From a virus, in the IMG/VR virus record IMGVR_UViG_3300038532_000066, positions 1 through 44,195 of that record: 44,195 nt of DNA; one strand, written 5' to 3'. Below are positions 15,411-23,426 of the stretch, piece after piece. Both the position numbers and the translations under genes were made by a program. The number at the start of each line of letters is the position of its first letter. Position 1 is the stretch's first letter. The notes beneath the pieces are model-generated. The model was not told the DNA's origin. It was given only the letters and a program-made list of their open reading frames with translations, and did not search any database.

Positions 15411-15796
15411 TGGCTAAGACCCGTTCTAAACTTGTTCGCGAACTTGACCGCGTGTTTTCAATCTACATAAGAATGAGAGACGCTAACCTGGACGGCTTCG
15501 CTGAGTGTGTTACTTGCGGAAAGGTTGACCAATGGAAGAGTTTACAGTGCGGTCATTTCATGTCGAGAGGTAAATACGCCACAAGATGGGACGAGCAAAA
15601 TTGTGGAACGCAATGTAAAAAATGCAATATCTTCAATCAGGGCGAGCAATTCAAGTTTAGCATACACTTAGACCAACGGTACGGAGAAGGCTCGTCAGAC
15701 GCATTGTTATTGCGCTCAAATCAAACGGTAAAGTTTTCCAATGACGAGCTGAAACAAATGATTGAGGTTTATAAGGAAAAGATTAAAGACCTATAA
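15410..15796 (+). CDS. ninG: NinG/Rap-like recombination nuclease
   Basis: A 128-aa protein starting at GTG 15410, overlapping the upstream stop (TAGTG). It carries C33-x2-C36, the CGHF motif (47-50) and N64-C65 with C69-x2-C72, the zinc-binding pattern of lambda NinG (Rap). NinG promotes Holliday-junction or annealing-type recombination in phages. Lambda NinG is longer, so this is the conserved core. It is the last gene before a new promoter. Confidence 0.8.
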   Translation: MAKTRSKLVRELDRVFSIYIRMRDANLDGFAECVTCGKVDQWKSLQCGHFMSRGKYATRWDEQNCGTQCKKCNIFNQGEQFKFSIHLDQRYGEGSSDALLLRSNQTVKFSNDELKQMIEVYKEKIKDL

Positions 15797-15832
15797 CCCT
15801 TATCTGGAATCATTCTAAATAACGATTCTTGT

Positions 15833-15862
15833 TTGCACTTTATTCAAATAGTGTTACTTTAG
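15833..15862 (+). promoter_or_regulatory. Early promoter TTG-19-TACTTTAG
   Basis: TTG 15833-15835, 19-nt spacer, TACTTTAG 15855-15862. The stretch TTTGCACTTTAT is shared with the promoter at 12815, so both belong to one early promoter family. It drives 15887 onwards. Confidence 0.65.
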
Positions 15863-15886
15863 CCGATGTAATCAAAACACAAAACG

Positions 15887-16066
15887 ATGAAAACCCAAAA
15901 GCACAGAGACGAAATAGCAGCGGGTGAAGAGGATTACTCTGAAACCATCAACCCCGAATACTGCGTAGAGTGTGATGAGAAGTCAGACAACGTAGACTAC
16001 GATGATCCTTACGTCTGTAAATACTGCCTAAAACGAAAGCGAAATGAACAAGAAAGAACTAGATAA
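15887..16066 (+). CDS. 59-aa zinc-ribbon protein
   Basis: ATG at 15887, 24 nt downstream of a promoter box. The 59-aa product has C27-x2-C30 (CVEC) and C44-x2-C47 (CKYC) separated by an acidic loop, and a basic tail. This is a small zinc ribbon likely to bind DNA, RNA or a protein partner. It overlaps the next gene by 23 nt. Confidence 0.65.
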   Translation: MKTQKHRDEIAAGEEDYSETINPEYCVECDEKSDNVDYDDPYVCKYCLKRKRNEQERTR

Positions 16067-16370
16067 GCACTTCAACAGCTCCCCAAGTTGGGACATTCCA
16101 AGCACTAAGAAAGCTAAATGGTGTTTAGAGACTGAACGCGATGACATCCTGTTAAAACTCAACTGGTACGCCAATACCCTGCGAGAACCAAAGCTAACGA
16201 TGCCTCAGTTTTTGCAACTGGCGAGAGAGCGAAGTCAGCTAACAGTCAGGCTAGACAGGGTTAAGCGTCAGATAGACATTCTGAAAGCCAAAAACTACAG
16301 CATCAAAAGGCTCAAGGATAAGATACCGAACACTATCTCTATTCCGAGGGGTATAACGTTAGGACGATGA
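16044..16370 (+). CDS. Hypothetical 108-aa helical protein
   Basis: A 108-aa basic, helical protein with a probable coiled coil (residues 55-90). It overlaps the zinc-ribbon gene upstream and the DnaA-like gene downstream (ATGA). No family is recognised. Confidence 0.6.
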   Translation: MNKKELDKHFNSSPSWDIPSTKKAKWCLETERDDILLKLNWYANTLREPKLTMPQFLQLARERSQLTVRLDRVKRQIDILKAKNYSIKRLKDKIPNTISIPRGITLGR

Positions 16371-16699
16371 AAAAGAGACTACTACAAGCGGCCTTTAACG
16401 CTTTCGGGTACACGCCCAAAGAGAAAGACCGCAAAGCTGAAAGGGTTGTTATCAGGCACGTCTTAGCCTATCTCCTCACAACTCAGGCAGGGCTAACGTT
16501 AGAACACGCTGGTAGGGTATTAGGGTTTAATTACGCAACGATCCTGTACGCAAAGAATCTTATCAGCTATCGTATCACAACGAAAGACCCGCGAACGATG
16601 GAGACGCTAAGGGCTATTCAAAACGAGTTGAAACCACCTACTGTTTGGATAGCCCAAAGCGTGATGAGTACGAACTTCAAAAAGACTTTGATAGGTTAA
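16367..16699 (+). CDS. DnaA domain IV-like protein
   Basis: A 110-aa protein. Residues 26-70 (VVIRHVLAYLLTTQAGLTLE, then GRVLGFNYATILYAKNLI) follow the DnaA domain IV pattern in which the helix-turn-helix and the H-x-T-V-x-H-A-like signature bind DnaA boxes. Here the signature reads NYATILYA. There is no ATPase domain. It may act as an origin-binding factor or compete with host DnaA. It is immediately upstream of the helicase-methyltransferase. Confidence 0.65.
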   Translation: MKKRLLQAAFNAFGYTPKEKDRKAERVVIRHVLAYLLTTQAGLTLEHAGRVLGFNYATILYAKNLISYRITTKDPRTMETLRAIQNELKPPTVWIAQSVMSTNFKKTLIG

Positions 16700-16711
16700 A
16701 CAAAAAAAACG

Positions 16712-18889
16712 ATGAACGACTACGAACAATTCCTGCAAACCAAAAAGAAGGGGTTTATATCTTCTGGATTCAAGCCCGATTTACTAAATAAAAACCTATT
16801 CCCATTTCAAAAGCATATCGTTGAGATAGCTTTACAGAAGGGGCGATTTGCAATATTTGAGGATTGTGGATTAGGAAAGACCATTCAGCAGTTAGCTTGG
16901 GCGGAGGCTGTATTCAATCACACGGGCGCAAAAGTTCTGATACTTGCACCTCTGGCAGTTGTGGAACAGACTAAAAAAGAGGCCGTCCAATTCGGCATCA
17001 ATACAGATAGCTTTGATATTACGAATTACGACCAACTAAAAAACACGGATACTAGATTATATTCTGGTGTTGTGTTAGATGAAAGTTCAATCTTAAAAGG
17101 GCGAGACGGTAAGTTATCTTCGTTGATAATCGAAACATTCAAGGACACCCCATACAAGTTAGCTTGTACTGCAACGCCAAGCCCTAATGACCACATGGAG
17201 CTAGGCCAACACTCAGAGTTTTTAGGAGCAATGAGCTATCTTGAAATGCTCGCAATGTACTTTGTGCATGATGGTGGCGAAACATCTAAATGGAGATTAA
17301 GAAAGCATGCAACTGACGACTTTTGGAAGTACGTATGTACGTGGTCTATTTCACTAGACAATCCCGCAACACTTGGCTTTGAAATGTGCGGGTATGATCT
17401 ACCACAGATTGAATACATTGAACATGTCATTCCGGTTGAAAACAACACAATGACCTTATTCGGAGATGTTGCGGTTTCAGCCACCGACCTACACAAGGAT
17501 TTGAATAGATCGTTTGACAAAAGGGTTGATAAGACAGTTGAGTTGGTTAATTCAAATGACGAACAGTGGATCGTGTGGGGGTTAAAGAACGCGGAAACGG
17601 ATGCGCTCGCAAAGGTTCTGAATGATTCTGTAAACGTGCAAGGGTCTGATTCCCCAGAATACAAGGCTAAACATTTAAATGGGTTTGCTAATAAAGACTT
17701 TCGAGTGTTGGTCACGAAAACATCAATTGCATCATTTGGCATGAATTACCAGCAATGCCACAATATGGTATTTATGTCTTACGATTTCAAGTTTGAGGCG
17801 TTCTACCAGGCTGTAAGAAGGTGCTATCGGTTCGGTCAAACCAATAAGGTCAATGTCCATATCCTCATACCTGAGAGTCAGGTGAATGTTAGAAAGACCA
17901 TTCTCAATAAGGAGTTGAAGCATAAAACAATGATTCATGAAATGAGCCAATACTCCGCTAATGCTGACTACAAAACACTAAAATCAAACTTCAAAGTAAT
18001 AAACAAGGAAATGAACACCAACGACTACAAAATTATAAACGGGGACTGCGTTACGGAATCCAAAAAACTAGAAGACAACTCCGCTGATCTGGTTGTTTTT
18101 AGCCCGCCCTTTGCTGAGCTTTATGTGTATTCAGATAAGGAGGCTGACATGGGTAATGTAAGAAACTACAAGGAATTTGAGCAGCACTTCAAATACCTGA
18201 TTCCAGAATTGAAACGAGTCCTAAAGTCGGGGCGTATTTGCGCAGTTCATTGTATGGACTTACCAATACAAAAAGGAAAAGAGGGATTTATCGGGCTAAG
18301 AGATTTTAGCGGAATGTTGATTGATTGGTTTTCTGATCAAGGGTTTATTTACCACGCAAAGACTACAGTATGGAAGAATCCGGTTACGGAAATGCAGCGA
18401 ACAAAGGCACTAGGATTGCTGCATAAGACTATTAAAAAGGATAGCGCAATGTCGCGAGTGGGTATACCTGATTACATTCTGTTTTTTAGGAATGAAGGAG
18501 AAAACGAAACCCCTATAACACACCAAGACACAGACCCAAACGAACCCAACTATTTACCTGTTGATCTTTGGCAGAAGTATGCTAGTCCAGTTTGGATGGA
18601 TATTGATTACTCCAGAACGCTTCAATACAGGTCTGGTAGGGACGGTAATGATGAGAAGCACATCTGTCCTTTACAGCTTGATACGATAGAAAGAATCATT
18701 CACTTATATTCAAATGAGGGTGAGACGGTTTTCAGCCCATTTGGAGGCATAGGTTCAGAGGGTTTTCAAGCATTGAAGATGAATAGGAAGTCAATCAGTA
18801 TCGAGCTGAAAGAGAGTTACTTTAAATTGAATGAAGCTAACCATAGATCCGCAGTTCAAGAACGTGATTCTGTTTTAACTCTATTCTAA
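16712..18889 (+). CDS. SNF2-like helicase fused to DNA methyltransferase
   Basis: A 725-aa fusion. The N-terminal part is a superfamily 2 ATPase: Walker A DCGLGKT (51-57), DEXX-like VVLDESS (120-126), TATPS (153-157) and a C-terminal helicase lobe ending near YRFGQ (about 374-378). From about residue 433 (MNTNDYKIINGDC) it is an AdoMet-dependent methyltransferase with SPPF (about 464-467) before FSPFGGIGSEG (about 673). This motif order fits beta-class amino-methyltransferases. It may protect phage DNA while translocating. No partner nuclease is visible. The gene overlaps the next start by one base. Confidence 0.85.
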   Translation: MNDYEQFLQTKKKGFISSGFKPDLLNKNLFPFQKHIVEIALQKGRFAIFEDCGLGKTIQQLAWAEAVFNHTGAKVLILAPLAVVEQTKKEAVQFGINTDSFDITNYDQLKNTDTRLYSGVVLDESSILKGRDGKLSSLIIETFKDTPYKLACTATPSPNDHMELGQHSEFLGAMSYLEMLAMYFVHDGGETSKWRLRKHATDDFWKYVCTWSISLDNPATLGFEMCGYDLPQIEYIEHVIPVENNTMTLFGDVAVSATDLHKDLNRSFDKRVDKTVELVNSNDEQWIVWGLKNAETDALAKVLNDSVNVQGSDSPEYKAKHLNGFANKDFRVLVTKTSIASFGMNYQQCHNMVFMSYDFKFEAFYQAVRRCYRFGQTNKVNVHILIPESQVNVRKTILNKELKHKTMIHEMSQYSANADYKTLKSNFKVINKEMNTNDYKIINGDCVTESKKLEDNSADLVVFSPPFAELYVYSDKEADMGNVRNYKEFEQHFKYLIPELKRVLKSGRICAVHCMDLPIQKGKEGFIGLRDFSGMLIDWFSDQGFIYHAKTTVWKNPVTEMQRTKALGLLHKTIKKDSAMSRVGIPDYILFFRNEGENETPITHQDTDPNEPNYLPVDLWQKYASPVWMDIDYSRTLQYRSGRDGNDEKHICPLQLDTIERIIHLYSNEGETVFSPFGGIGSEGFQALKMNRKSISIELKESYFKLNEANHRSAVQERDSVLTLF

Positions 18890-19158
18890 TGACCCCCGAC
18901 CAGATAACACAAGCAGTATCAGACGCTTCTGGAGTTCCAATAGGCCGAATGAAAAGCGGAGATAGAAAAAGAGACGCGGTATGTGCTAGGCACGTAGCTA
19001 TGTACCTGATACGCAAAAAGACGGGCGAACCGTTTAGGGTTACGTCAAAGCGATTCAATCAGAATAGATGCTCCGCTGCCCATGCATTTGACTACGTAAG
19101 CAACCAGATTGAGGTCAAGCAAACTGATACTATGTATTTGTTGAGCTTATTGGAATAA
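18889..19158 (+). CDS. Second DnaA domain IV-like protein
   Basis: An 89-aa protein. RDAVCARHVAMYLIRKKTGE followed by FNQNRCSAAHAFDYV (residues 27-65) resembles DnaA domain IV, with the signature altered to RCSAAHA. It starts within the stop of the helicase-methyltransferase gene (TAATG). Together with 16367-16699 it brackets the fusion gene, suggesting linked roles in replication initiation. Confidence 0.55.
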   Translation: MTPDQITQAVSDASGVPIGRMKSGDRKRDAVCARHVAMYLIRKKTGEPFRVTSKRFNQNRCSAAHAFDYVSNQIEVKQTDTMYLLSLLE

Positions 19159-19170
19159 TGCTTATATTTG
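19141..19170 (+). promoter_or_regulatory. Promoter TTG-19-TATATTTG
   Basis: TTG 19141-19143, 19-nt spacer, TATATTTG 19163-19170. It overlaps the end of the DnaA-like gene and would start transcription near 19177, giving a leader of about 136 nt before 19313. Confidence 0.7.
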
Positions 19171-19312
19171 TACCGTTCAGAATTGACACGCTGAACGTCT
19201 TAAACCCAGAAGAAATGCAAAAGATTCATCTTAACGCGGGTAAAACTGACCGACCGATTGCTTCTGGTATCGGACGGATGGGGCGCGTCAACGCCACCCG
19301 CAACGATTTATA
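19171..19312 (+). promoter_or_regulatory. Structured 5' leader of replication genes
   Basis: The leader contains GCGGGT (19236-19241) paired with ACCCGC at 19296-19301. Inside are an imperfect stem (CCGACCGA / TCGGACGG, one mismatch) and GGCG-CGTCAA-CGCC. This gives a multi-branched fold of about 66 nt just before the start at 19313. It could be a cis-regulatory RNA or simply the coding sequence of the short frame 19215-19313. Confidence 0.35.
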
Positions 19313-19313
19313 A
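19215..19313 (+). CDS. Possible 32-aa leader peptide
   Basis: ATG at 19215 opens 32 codons (MQKIHLNAGKTDRPIASGIG...) and the stop overlaps the next ATG (TAATG), the coupling used elsewhere in this phage. AGAAGAA precedes the start. It competes with a structured-leader interpretation of the same bases. Confidence 0.4.
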   Translation: MQKIHLNAGKTDRPIASGIGRMGRVNATRNDL

Positions 19314-20056
19314 TGGCTAGACCCCAAAGGCATAACGTGGATTACTTTCCTCATTACATATCAGACGGCAAGAAGATGTTTGTCATCGAATCCAAGTTTG
19401 GCAACGATGGCTATGCAACTTGGTTTAAGATTCTTGAAATCTTAGCAAAGACTGACGATCATTGGTTGGATTTAGAGGACGAGGGTAATCTGATGTTTGT
19501 AGCCGCAAGGTGTAAAATTGATGAGGACAGACTACTTGAAATAATAGAGGCAATTACCAAGCTAGGAGAGTTTGATTCTGACATTTGGAAGCAATCAAAA
19601 GTAATTTGGTCGCCTAAGTTGATAGAGAGTTTACGGGACGCATACGCCAAAAGGAGTAATGAATGTATGAGTTTAGAGAGTTTACGGGGTCATTTACTAG
19701 GTTTAGGGAGGTATAAAACCACAAAGAAAAGTAAAGTAAAGGATACTAAACTAAATGAAACTAAAGAAGAGATACACCCGCTTGTTGAATGGCTGAGTAA
19801 AAACGCTCCAAGAGTTCAACAACTTAAAGAGCCGATAACCTTTGAAGAAGCCGAGAGAATCAGTCAGGAATTCCGGTCTGAACTTATCGAGCAAGTGTTC
19901 ACTTCGATGCACAACTACAAGAAGTTATTGACCAACGTAGTGAGCGCAAACCTTACTTTTAGAAAGTGGGCAGCTAAAGACAATACTCAGAGCGTAGAAC
20001 CAAGGCCGTTAAAGTTGGCCACCTTAGACGCTAACGGCAATCTGAAAGTAGGATGA
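19313..20056 (+). CDS. DUF4373-like replication protein
   Basis: A 247-aa protein. The first 100 residues (ARPQRHNVDYFPHYISDGKK...YATWFKILEILA) match the Lin1244/DUF4373 N-terminal domain of phage and plasmid replication proteins, a winged-helix fold. The rest is Lys-rich linker and helices. It overlaps the DnaB gene by 4 nt. It probably acts as initiator or helicase loader; this is inferred from position. Confidence 0.7.
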   Translation: MARPQRHNVDYFPHYISDGKKMFVIESKFGNDGYATWFKILEILAKTDDHWLDLEDEGNLMFVAARCKIDEDRLLEIIEAITKLGEFDSDIWKQSKVIWSPKLIESLRDAYAKRSNECMSLESLRGHLLGLGRYKTTKKSKVKDTKLNETKEEIHPLVEWLSKNAPRVQQLKEPITFEEAERISQEFRSELIEQVFTSMHNYKKLLTNVVSANLTFRKWAAKDNTQSVEPRPLKLATLDANGNLKVG

Positions 20057-21384
20057 ACCAACCAAACAACATAAGGCTAGAAGCGAAAGTAATAGGTTCA
20101 CTACTGCTAAACCCAGACCTGTACGTTGAAAGCAATGGGTTAATATCCTTCGAGACGTTCTACAAACTAGAAAACCAAGTTACGTACAAGGCACTTGAAA
20201 CGCTTTCGCTGCAAGGTAGAATCGTATCGCTCGAATCAATCCAGCAGGAAATAAACCGATCCAATGAGAAGGTTGATGTCTATAAACTGACAACAGATGG
20301 CGGTACTTCCCGAACATTCGCGGAGGACTGTCTGATGCTGAGGCAGATTGAGATACAACGGGAGCAACTGAAACTAGGCTACGAAATATCAAACCTTGCG
20401 ATTGATGACGCTAACGACCCGCTAGAAACGAACAACCACCTAATGTCAGAGACTGAACGCATCGTCAGCCTGACAGATATGAGCCAACCTAAAACTAATA
20501 CCGCGCTCGTTGCTTCGCTATCCGAACGGATGGAAAAGGCAATGACAAAAGGTGGGGTTACAGGTCTAAGAACAGGCTACAAGATTCTGGACACTATTTA
20601 CGGAGGCAGACAGCCAGCACATTTGATAATTAAAGCGGGTCGCCCCGCAATGGGTAAGACTGCCAACGCACTTTGCGAAGCCTATCACATGGCGTTCGAC
20701 TACAATTACAGAGTAGCTTTCTTTTCGTTGGAAATGAGCGCGGAGGAATTGATGCAAAGGCTTGTGAGCGTTCACACCCGAATACCGATCAAAGATTTAA
20801 GGTCTGGACTACTAACCAAAGACCAATGGGGCATATTCAACGCTCAAAGCGGAGGAGTTCAAAGCGATAACCTTATGATAATTGACGATGTTTACCAATT
20901 GTCAGGAATCCGAACACGGTGTAAGAAGCTGAAAATGAAAGGCCAACTAGACGCGGTGTTTATTGACTACATTGGTCTGGTTCAACACTCAGTTGCGAGG
21001 GGACGAAGTAGGGAAAATGAGGTAAGTGAGATAAGTCGAACACTAAAAATGATGGCTAAAGACTTGCAAGTTCCTGTTATTGCTTTGTCGCAGTTGAACC
21101 GAAACTCAGACACCCGCAGCGGCAACCGTCCCGTTTTGGCAGACCTTAGAGAATCAGGCGCGATTGAACAGGATGCAGACGTGGTTGAGTTCCTTTTCCG
21201 GCCAGAGTATTACCAAGAAGGCGACCAAGTGGGGAAGGCATTTGTATTAATAGCTAAGAACAGACATGGATCAACATTGGATGTTGAGTTTGATTTTCAA
21301 GCGGAATGTACTAGATTCGATGACCCAAACAGTTTACCACCAATAGAAAACACTAGAATAGATGTCCAGAGTGAACACTTCTAA
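20053..21384 (+). CDS. dnaB: Replicative DNA helicase, DnaB family
   Basis: A 443-aa protein. The N-terminal DnaB domain covers about residues 1-110. The RecA-like ATPase follows, with Walker A GRPAMGKT near residue 200 and Walker B FIDYIGLV near 303. ALSQLNR and the late motif around ESGAIEQDADVV also match. Family members unwind the replication fork 5'-3'. The length is close to that of bacterial DnaB. It lies directly after the DUF4373-like protein. Confidence 0.92.
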   Translation: MNQPNNIRLEAKVIGSLLLNPDLYVESNGLISFETFYKLENQVTYKALETLSLQGRIVSLESIQQEINRSNEKVDVYKLTTDGGTSRTFAEDCLMLRQIEIQREQLKLGYEISNLAIDDANDPLETNNHLMSETERIVSLTDMSQPKTNTALVASLSERMEKAMTKGGVTGLRTGYKILDTIYGGRQPAHLIIKAGRPAMGKTANALCEAYHMAFDYNYRVAFFSLEMSAEELMQRLVSVHTRIPIKDLRSGLLTKDQWGIFNAQSGGVQSDNLMIIDDVYQLSGIRTRCKKLKMKGQLDAVFIDYIGLVQHSVARGRSRENEVSEISRTLKMMAKDLQVPVIALSQLNRNSDTRSGNRPVLADLRESGAIEQDADVVEFLFRPEYYQEGDQVGKAFVLIAKNRHGSTLDVEFDFQAECTRFDDPNSLPPIENTRIDVQSEHF

Positions 21385-21535
21385 TTTGAATATGCTGCTA
21401 GACGATAGTTCAGAAGCATTAAAGGCAATGATTGACAACCCTACAAAGGACACGCTCGAAATATTCCAGCGCAAAAACCAACTAGCTAGGGATGAGGTGC
21501 GTAGACTAAGGGTTGAGATAAAAACAAAGCAATGA
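21362..21535 (+). CDS. 57-aa hypothetical protein
   Basis: ATG at 21362 lies within the end of dnaB (23-nt overlap), and the stop overlaps the next ATG (ATGA). The 57-aa product (MSRVNTSNLNMLLDDSSEAL...) is helical and ends in a basic coil. It is probably real because of the coupling. Confidence 0.55.
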   Translation: MSRVNTSNLNMLLDDSSEALKAMIDNPTKDTLEIFQRKNQLARDEVRRLRVEIKTKQ

Positions 21536-21876
21536 GCAAGACACACGAAGCAAAGGCTTTATTCGAGAAGCTGAAAACAGCCCATGAATTGCCGAATGAC
21601 AATTCTGGCGAGTATAATCTTGGATATGTTGACGCAATGAACATGGCAATAAACACAGTTAAGAAAATCGAAGGGCTGAAAGACTCCAAGAAGTGGGTGA
21701 GATATTCATGGGAAGATAAAGACAGTCATCCACCTAAAGCTGGTAAGTATTGGATTTATCGTCAGGGATGCAATAAACAACACTCAGAACAATGGAACGG
21801 GTCAGGATGGTCAAGTAGCAACAACGACTGCACCCATTGGCAACCATTACCCCAACCACCTAAGACAGAAGGATGA
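21532..21876 (+). CDS. DUF551-like protein
   Basis: A 114-aa protein. The C-terminal part (HPPKAGKYWIYRQG...CTHWQPLPQPP) matches the DUF551 pattern, a small domain frequent in phage early regions that ends in HWxPLPxPP. The N-terminal 50 residues are helical. The function of the family is unknown. It overlaps both neighbours by 4 nt. Confidence 0.65.
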   Translation: MSKTHEAKALFEKLKTAHELPNDNSGEYNLGYVDAMNMAINTVKKIEGLKDSKKWVRYSWEDKDSHPPKAGKYWIYRQGCNKQHSEQWNGSGWSSSNNDCTHWQPLPQPPKTEG

Positions 21877-22181
21877 ACAACCTACCGAAAGAGTTTTACG
21901 AGTGGCTTAGAAAGCTAAAGCACCCGCATATCGTCTACCTACGTGAGAGGAAAGAATGGTTTGACATGCTGCCTGAGACGTGCCGGACTGCGCTTGTTGT
22001 GGAGTGGTTGGAGGTGGAGGGGGACTTTGTAGTGTCTGCTCAATATAGCGGGGAAGATGATTCATTTGCAACGTGTATAGAAAAGAGGACAGAGGTACTG
22101 CCTGTTATTATTGATTTCAAACATGGTAAGACAAGAAACGAAGCACTAATAGCAGGAATAGAAAAAGCACTTGAAATATGA
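21873..22181 (+). CDS. Hypothetical 102-aa protein
   Basis: A 102-aa protein (MNNLPKEFYEWLRKLKHPHI...) with a Trp-rich centre. It overlaps the DUF551-like gene upstream and a 52-aa gene downstream by 4 nt each. No family recognised. Confidence 0.55.
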   Translation: MNNLPKEFYEWLRKLKHPHIVYLRERKEWFDMLPETCRTALVVEWLEVEGDFVVSAQYSGEDDSFATCIEKRTEVLPVIIDFKHGKTRNEALIAGIEKALEI

Positions 22182-22336
22182 AAGCAACATCTTACACGGT
22201 TAGGCTCAACGATCATCCTGTCGCTCTTGTAAATTACAAAGAAGTGATCGACTTCTATAGGCAGCCTTGGTATAAGAGGTTATTCAAATCCGCACCGATG
22301 AAAGAGTTCATTTACATAGATAAGAAACCCTGTTGA
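22178..22336 (+). CDS. 52-aa hypothetical protein
   Basis: ATG at 22178 overlaps the upstream stop (ATGA). The 52-aa basic product (MKATSYTVRLNDHPVALVNY...) ends KKPC. No domain recognised. Confidence 0.55.
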   Translation: MKATSYTVRLNDHPVALVNYKEVIDFYRQPWYKRLFKSAPMKEFIYIDKKPC

Positions 22337-22396
22337 CCACGTCCACCAACTCCAGAACCTTTACCACGCTTTAACGGGTGAAGAACTTACGCTGAA

Positions 22397-22516
22397 ATGA
22401 AAACCAACTGGCAAGCACGAGCAAACGGAATCAAGGCTAAGAAGATTCTAACGGTTGTGATTCTTCTCTGCTGGACTTTGGCCGGTGGCATGGCTTATCA
22501 GGTGTTTGTGTTGTAG
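22397..22516 (+). CDS. 39-aa membrane peptide
   Basis: ATG at 22397, 39 codons. A basic start (MKTNWQARANGIKAKK) is followed by one hydrophobic helix (residues 17-39). It is the last gene of the dense early operon before the accessory array. Confidence 0.5.
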   Translation: MKTNWQARANGIKAKKILTVVILLCWTLAGGMAYQVFVL

Positions 22517-22579
22517 TCAACGGTACAGATAAAAAACATGCGGGAATTACGCACTGAACTTGATACGAGAACAGAAGTA

Positions 22580-22592
22580 ATAATTAAATATT
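22580..22592. repeat. 13-bp inverted repeat, left end of segment B
   Basis: ATAATTAAATATT is identical to 9521-9533 and the reverse complement of 23365-23377. It lies just upstream of the ATG at 22600, in the same context as at 9976. Confidence 0.7.
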
Positions 22593-22599
22593 TTGAGCG

Positions 22600-23373
22600 A
22601 TGGCAAAAAACAGTAAAATAGAATGGACAGAACACACGGTTAATCTTTGGTGGGGATGTACTAAAGTACACGCTGGATGTGATAACTGCTATGCAGAAAC
22701 ATTATCGCATAGATGGGGTAATGACATTTGGGGTGAAGGAAAAGACCGCAAAAGAATTAAATCAGCTTTCAATGATTTAAATAAATATCAAAAGGAAGCT
22801 GAAGAAAAAGGAATTGATGTAAGAGTATTTGTTGGGTCAATGATGGATATTTTCGAGAAGTCAAAACCAATATCAAACAAGCACTTATTGGCTGAAACTA
22901 CCGAAGATTTGAGAAACGAATTATTCAATAGAATTTCAAATGGTAAATACAACAATCTTACTTTCCTTTTTTTGACTAAAAGACCAAGCAATATCAACAA
23001 ACAAATTCCTTTAGATTGGCAAAATTACCCACCAAAAAACGTTTGGTTCGGATGCTCTCCTGTTGACCAAAAGACATTTGAAAACCTTGTACCAATCCTT
23101 CAACAGGTAAATGGAAATTTGTTTTTGAGTGTAGAACCACAATTGGCAGAAATAAAGAATATTGATTTATCTGGGATTGGCTGGGTAATTCAAGGCGGTG
23201 AAAGCGGACACGGAAAAAGACCGTTTGATTTGCTTTGGGCTGACCGATTGAAATTAGAATGTAGAAGCCAAAATGTTCCTTACTTTTTTAAGCAAATAGA
23301 TAAGGTACAGGAAATACCCGAAGAATACTTGGTAAGAGAATTACCTTTTGAGCGGGTGGGAGAAAATATTTAA
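22600..23373 (+). CDS. DUF5131 (phage Gp37/Gp68-like) protein
   Basis: A 257-aa protein. WWGCTKVHAGCDNCYAE near the N-terminus (C20, C27, C30) and later FLTKRP and GGESGHGKRP motifs are characteristic of the DUF5131 / phage Gp37-Gp68 family. That family has a radical-SAM-like TIM-barrel prediction and three conserved cysteines that may hold an iron-sulfur cluster. It is frequent in phages, with unknown reaction. The gene is more AT-rich than the early operon and is bracketed by a 13-bp inverted repeat. It may be an acquired unit. Confidence 0.8.
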   Translation: MAKNSKIEWTEHTVNLWWGCTKVHAGCDNCYAETLSHRWGNDIWGEGKDRKRIKSAFNDLNKYQKEAEEKGIDVRVFVGSMMDIFEKSKPISNKHLLAETTEDLRNELFNRISNGKYNNLTFLFLTKRPSNINKQIPLDWQNYPPKNVWFGCSPVDQKTFENLVPILQQVNGNLFLSVEPQLAEIKNIDLSGIGWVIQGGESGHGKRPFDLLWADRLKLECRSQNVPYFFKQIDKVQEIPEEYLVRELPFERVGENI

Positions 23374-23377
23374 TTAT
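23365..23377. repeat. 13-bp inverted repeat, right end of segment B
   Basis: AATATTTAATTAT is the reverse complement of 22580-22592 and includes the stop codon of the DUF5131 gene. Two following bases (GG) are also shared with segment A. Confidence 0.7.
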
Positions 23378-23426
23378 GGTTAAGTTGACGCAAAAGTGTC
23401 TACGAAGCGATTCGGTAGTGCTTGTG

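Noticed and set aside
17236-17742. 168-aa minus-strand frame
   Set aside because: It is antisense to the helicase part of the fusion gene, which has clear motifs; it has no domain or coupling.
19236-19301. tRNA-like fold
   Set aside because: The closing stem resembles an acceptor arm, but there is no T-arm sequence, no anticodon arm of 5 bp with a 7-nt loop, and the length is too short.
22538-22621. 27-aa frame MRELRTELDTRTEVIIKYFE running through the inverted repeat
   Set aside because: It overlaps the DUF5131 start and its repeat-encoded part is not specific; too short to support.
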